The position numbers and the translations under genes are program-made. DNA of 5,215 nucleotides from Candidatus Zixiibacteriota bacterium (GTDB lineage: Bacteria; Zixibacteria; MSB-5A5; SM1-73): positions 1-5,215 of the forward strand of contig JAGMFA010000149.1 of assembly GCA_023127875.1 (NCBI GenBank). Direction: 5' to 3'. Positions 4,131 through 5,215 of this stretch are shown here, in pieces. Positions within the stretch are counted from its first letter, which is position 1. Each line of letters starts with the position of its first letter. Below the pieces are notes generated by a model that was not told the DNA's origin, ran no database searches, and was given only the letters and a program-made list of their open reading frames with translations.

Positions 4131-5029
4131 GCCTTTCTCCTTCTAAGGAGCACATAGGTGATAAACCCAATTAACACCAGCCCAAAGATGATCAGACCCC
4201 ATTGGGTGAGGGTGGGGATGTCTTCTCCTATTGGCCCGTGAATATCTAAGCCCGTAGAGTTATAAGTTACAGTCTTGGTTTGGAAGTCAAAAGTCCCGAA
4301 TCCCAGACCCAGACCCAGTATTGGGTTAGAGGCGGAGAATAAGTCATTGGTGACCAGTGTGACTATTTGCCACCCAAAACCCCCGTCCACCATTGAAGCA
4401 GCCCCGCCCGAAGAGGTATTGGGGACGAGAGTTATATGATTCAGTCCAGTTTCTTTACCATTGTTGAGCATGAATGATGGAACAGTGTATTCAAGAGACA
4501 CCGCCGTTAAATAAACAGAATCAGCATGGGGATGCTCCTCAACAAGAACTTCGATCGTGCCGGAAAATTGTGTGAGTTCAAAATCACCTCCGCCCAAGGA
4601 ATCCGAAACATGGAGAGATACAATATTTTCAGGTGCCGTTTCATCCACGGTAAAAGTAAGAGTATAGGGAGGGGTGCCGAGACTATCTGTCGTCTTTAAT
4701 TTTTGGACAGCTTCTTGTAGATCCTTCCAATTTTTTCCTGTGGGCAGACATAAACACCATATTAGCGTAGTCCAATCTCCAGGGTGGGGCCAGCTCACGC
4801 AAATTCCAGCACCCAACAATCCTGTGCAGCTGTCTCCTACGTCTCCACAGCCGGCACCCGGGTTGGTACAGTAAGGTGTCACATCGCAGTCTCCCGCTTC
4901 AGGGTGGGCGGGAGGTTCACAAATCATGCCCTTACCAGACGGAGACGCGGCACTTGCAATTATTGCATAGGTCAACCAATACCCAATGAGAATACTCACC
5001 GTTAGCAATACTACTTTATACTTAGACAT
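4112..5029 (-). CDS. Secreted cysteine-rich IPTL-CTERM protein
   Basis: This is a predicted exported protein of 305 residues and a likely XrtH substrate; its function is not recognised. A Sec signal peptide spans 1-27 (KYK, hydrophobic core, then a good ASA cleavage site before Ala28). A Gly/Pro/Cys-rich region follows with eight cysteines (37, 48, 54, 61, 68, 77, 92, 94), enough for four disulfides. Residues 100-116 look helical (DLQEAVQKLK). Residues 120-265 are beta-rich with TLTFTVDE, GTIEVLVEEHPHADSVYLTAV and a Gly-rich LGLGLGFG stretch, and have no domain I can name. The tail is IPTLTQWG (271-278), a membrane span (279-295) and RRRK (296-299). The ATG at 5029 has AGGAG eight bases upstream. 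The 14-residue leader ORF ends 87 nt before it. The last five residues derive from heptad repeats. Confidence 0.9.
   Translation of the reverse strand: MSKYKVVLLTVSILIGYWLTYAIIASAASPSGKGMICEPPAHPEAGDCDVTPYCTNPGAGCGDVGDSCTGLLGAGICVSWPHPGDWTTLIWCLCLPTGKNWKDLQEAVQKLKTTDSLGTPPYTLTFTVDETAPENIVSLHVSDSLGGGDFELTQFSGTIEVLVEEHPHADSVYLTAVSLEYTVPSFMLNNGKETGLNHITLVPNTSSGGAASMVDGGFGWQIVTLVTNDLFSASNPILGLGLGFGTFDFQTKTVTYNSTGLDIHGPIGEDIPTLTQWGLIIFGLVLIGFITYVLLRRRKAVVSVQ
4131..4222 (-). repeat. IPTL sorting-tail cassette, copy 2
   Basis: This is the partner of the cassette at 2526-2617, with 87 of 92 bases identical and no gaps. Similarity stops abruptly at both sides: on the 3' side at the start of a heptad array, and on the 5' side just before the IPTL codons. 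Confidence 0.9.
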
Positions 5030-5064
5030 TTTCTTCTCTCCTTTAAATTTAAAAAAATTCCCAT
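5011..5064 (-). CDS. Possible 17-residue upstream ORF overlapping the Cys-rich gene
   Basis: An ATG at 5064 lies five bases after GGAGG (within GGGAGGAGG) and opens the peptide MGIFLNLKERRKCLSIK. It runs in another frame past the ATG at 5029 and stops at 5011, so translating it would compete with or couple to the main gene. There is no equivalent before the other IPTL gene, where a GGAGG (around 3726-3730) is followed by no start codon. It may be only a purine-rich leader. Confidence 0.25.
   Translation of the reverse strand: MGIFLNLKERRKCLSIK
5036..5044 (-). promoter_or_regulatory. Shine-Dalgarno of the Cys-rich gene
   Basis: AAAGGAGAG lies just upstream of the ATG at 5029, with eight bases between AGGAG and the start. 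It supports this methionine, which begins a typical signal peptide. Confidence 0.8.
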
Positions 5065-5116
5065 ATTTTCCTCCTCCCGTTTCTACTATCGTTGCATTCT
5101 GAGATCGCTTCGTACG

Positions 5117-5161
5117 TTACAAAAACGGTCGCTTGCCCAGCCAGGGATACTCACGCCACAT
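5117..5161 (-). CDS. Conserved 14-residue leader small ORF, copy B (MWREYPWLGKRPFL)
   Basis: ATG at 5161, TAA at 5117, with AGGAGGTGATC (5175-5165) placed eight bases upstream counted from GGAGG. The peptide matches copy A at 11 of 14 positions, with MWR, P6 and LGKRPFL invariant. Its stop lies 87 nt before the Cys-rich IPTL gene, against 198 nt for copy A, so the ORF is kept while the spacer is not. The high content of Trp, Arg and Pro and the short length would suit a stalling or attenuating leader peptide, but no attenuator pairing conserved between the two copies is seen. I recognise no known family. Confidence 0.6.
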   Translation of the reverse strand: MWREYPWLGKRPFL

Positions 5162-5164
5162 AAA

Positions 5165-5175
5165 GATCACCTCCT
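5165..5175 (-). promoter_or_regulatory. Extended 11-nt Shine-Dalgarno of small ORF copy B
   Basis: AGGAGGTGATC is complementary over eleven bases to the conserved GATCACCTCCT end of 16S rRNA. Copy A keeps ten of the eleven bases. Confidence 0.78.
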
Positions 5176-5180
5176 AAAGG

Positions 5181-5215
5181 CAGTTTAGAGTTGAGAGTAT
5201 AGAGTTAAGAGTTTA
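5181..5215. repeat. Heptanucleotide tract upstream of small ORF copy B
   Basis: There are five ungapped units on the plus strand: CAGTTTA, GAGTTGA, GAGTATA, GAGTTAA and GAGTTTA (consensus GAGTNNA). The tract reaches the window edge and probably continues. The three units nearest the Shine-Dalgarno are identical to those in copy A. Confidence 0.8.

Noticed and set aside
4674..5005. Two plus-strand ORFs of 66 and 73 codons
   Set aside because: They are antisense shadows of the Cys-rich IPTL gene.
1..5215. CRISPR array, tRNA, riboswitch of known class, transposase
   Set aside because: No regularly spaced 20-40 nt direct repeats, no tRNA T-loop/anticodon pattern, no recognisable riboswitch core and no transposase or recombinase reading frame were found.

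Overview
The window comes from a bacterium with a Gram-negative type envelope that uses exosortase-mediated protein sorting. It holds an exosortase of the XrtH type, a companion membrane protein, and two secreted proteins that end in the matching IPTLxxWG-CTERM sorting tail. The lineage cannot be fixed from the sequence. Many intergenic palindromes and short tandem repeats, and the lack of other recognisable genes, would suit an uncultured or little-studied phylum, but that is inference. All supported genes lie on the minus strand, so transcription runs from high to low coordinates.

Layout in the direction of transcription. 5215-5117: a heptanucleotide repeat tract, a very strong Shine-Dalgarno and a 14-residue small ORF (MWREYPWLGKRPFL). 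5029-4112: a 305-residue secreted, cysteine-rich IPTL-CTERM protein. 4130-4061: ten in-register heptads covering its 3' end. 4044-3931: inverted repeats. 3930-3845: a second copy of the heptad/Shine-Dalgarno/small-ORF element (MWRNLPYLGKRPFL). 3646-2507: a 379-residue IPTL-CTERM protein with an IPT/TIG domain. 2525-2393: degenerate heptads and a large C/G-rich palindrome. 2392-1453: about 0.9 kb with no convincing gene but a string of strong hairpins. 1452-1424: a consensus sigma70 promoter. 1405-1357: a chain of small hairpins in the predicted 5' leader. 1331-735: xrtH. 778-188: the XrtH-associated membrane protein, overlapping xrtH. 187-1: no gene seen.

How it works together: the two IPTL proteins carry Sec signal peptides and a C-terminal IPTLT(E/Q)WG-transmembrane-RRRK tail. 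By family knowledge XrtH (Cys102, Arg143, His162) cleaves and processes that tail in the inner membrane, and the four-helix partner is thought to assist.

The most unusual signal is that the two IPTL genes are otherwise unrelated yet share modules at both ends. The 5' module is a small ORF conserved mainly at protein level behind a 10-11 nt Shine-Dalgarno. The 3' module is a 92-nt sorting-tail cassette (87 of 92 bases identical) that stops exactly where a heptad array begins. This suggests an undescribed IPTL gene unit with a leader peptide, spread by duplication, gene conversion or cassette shuffling.
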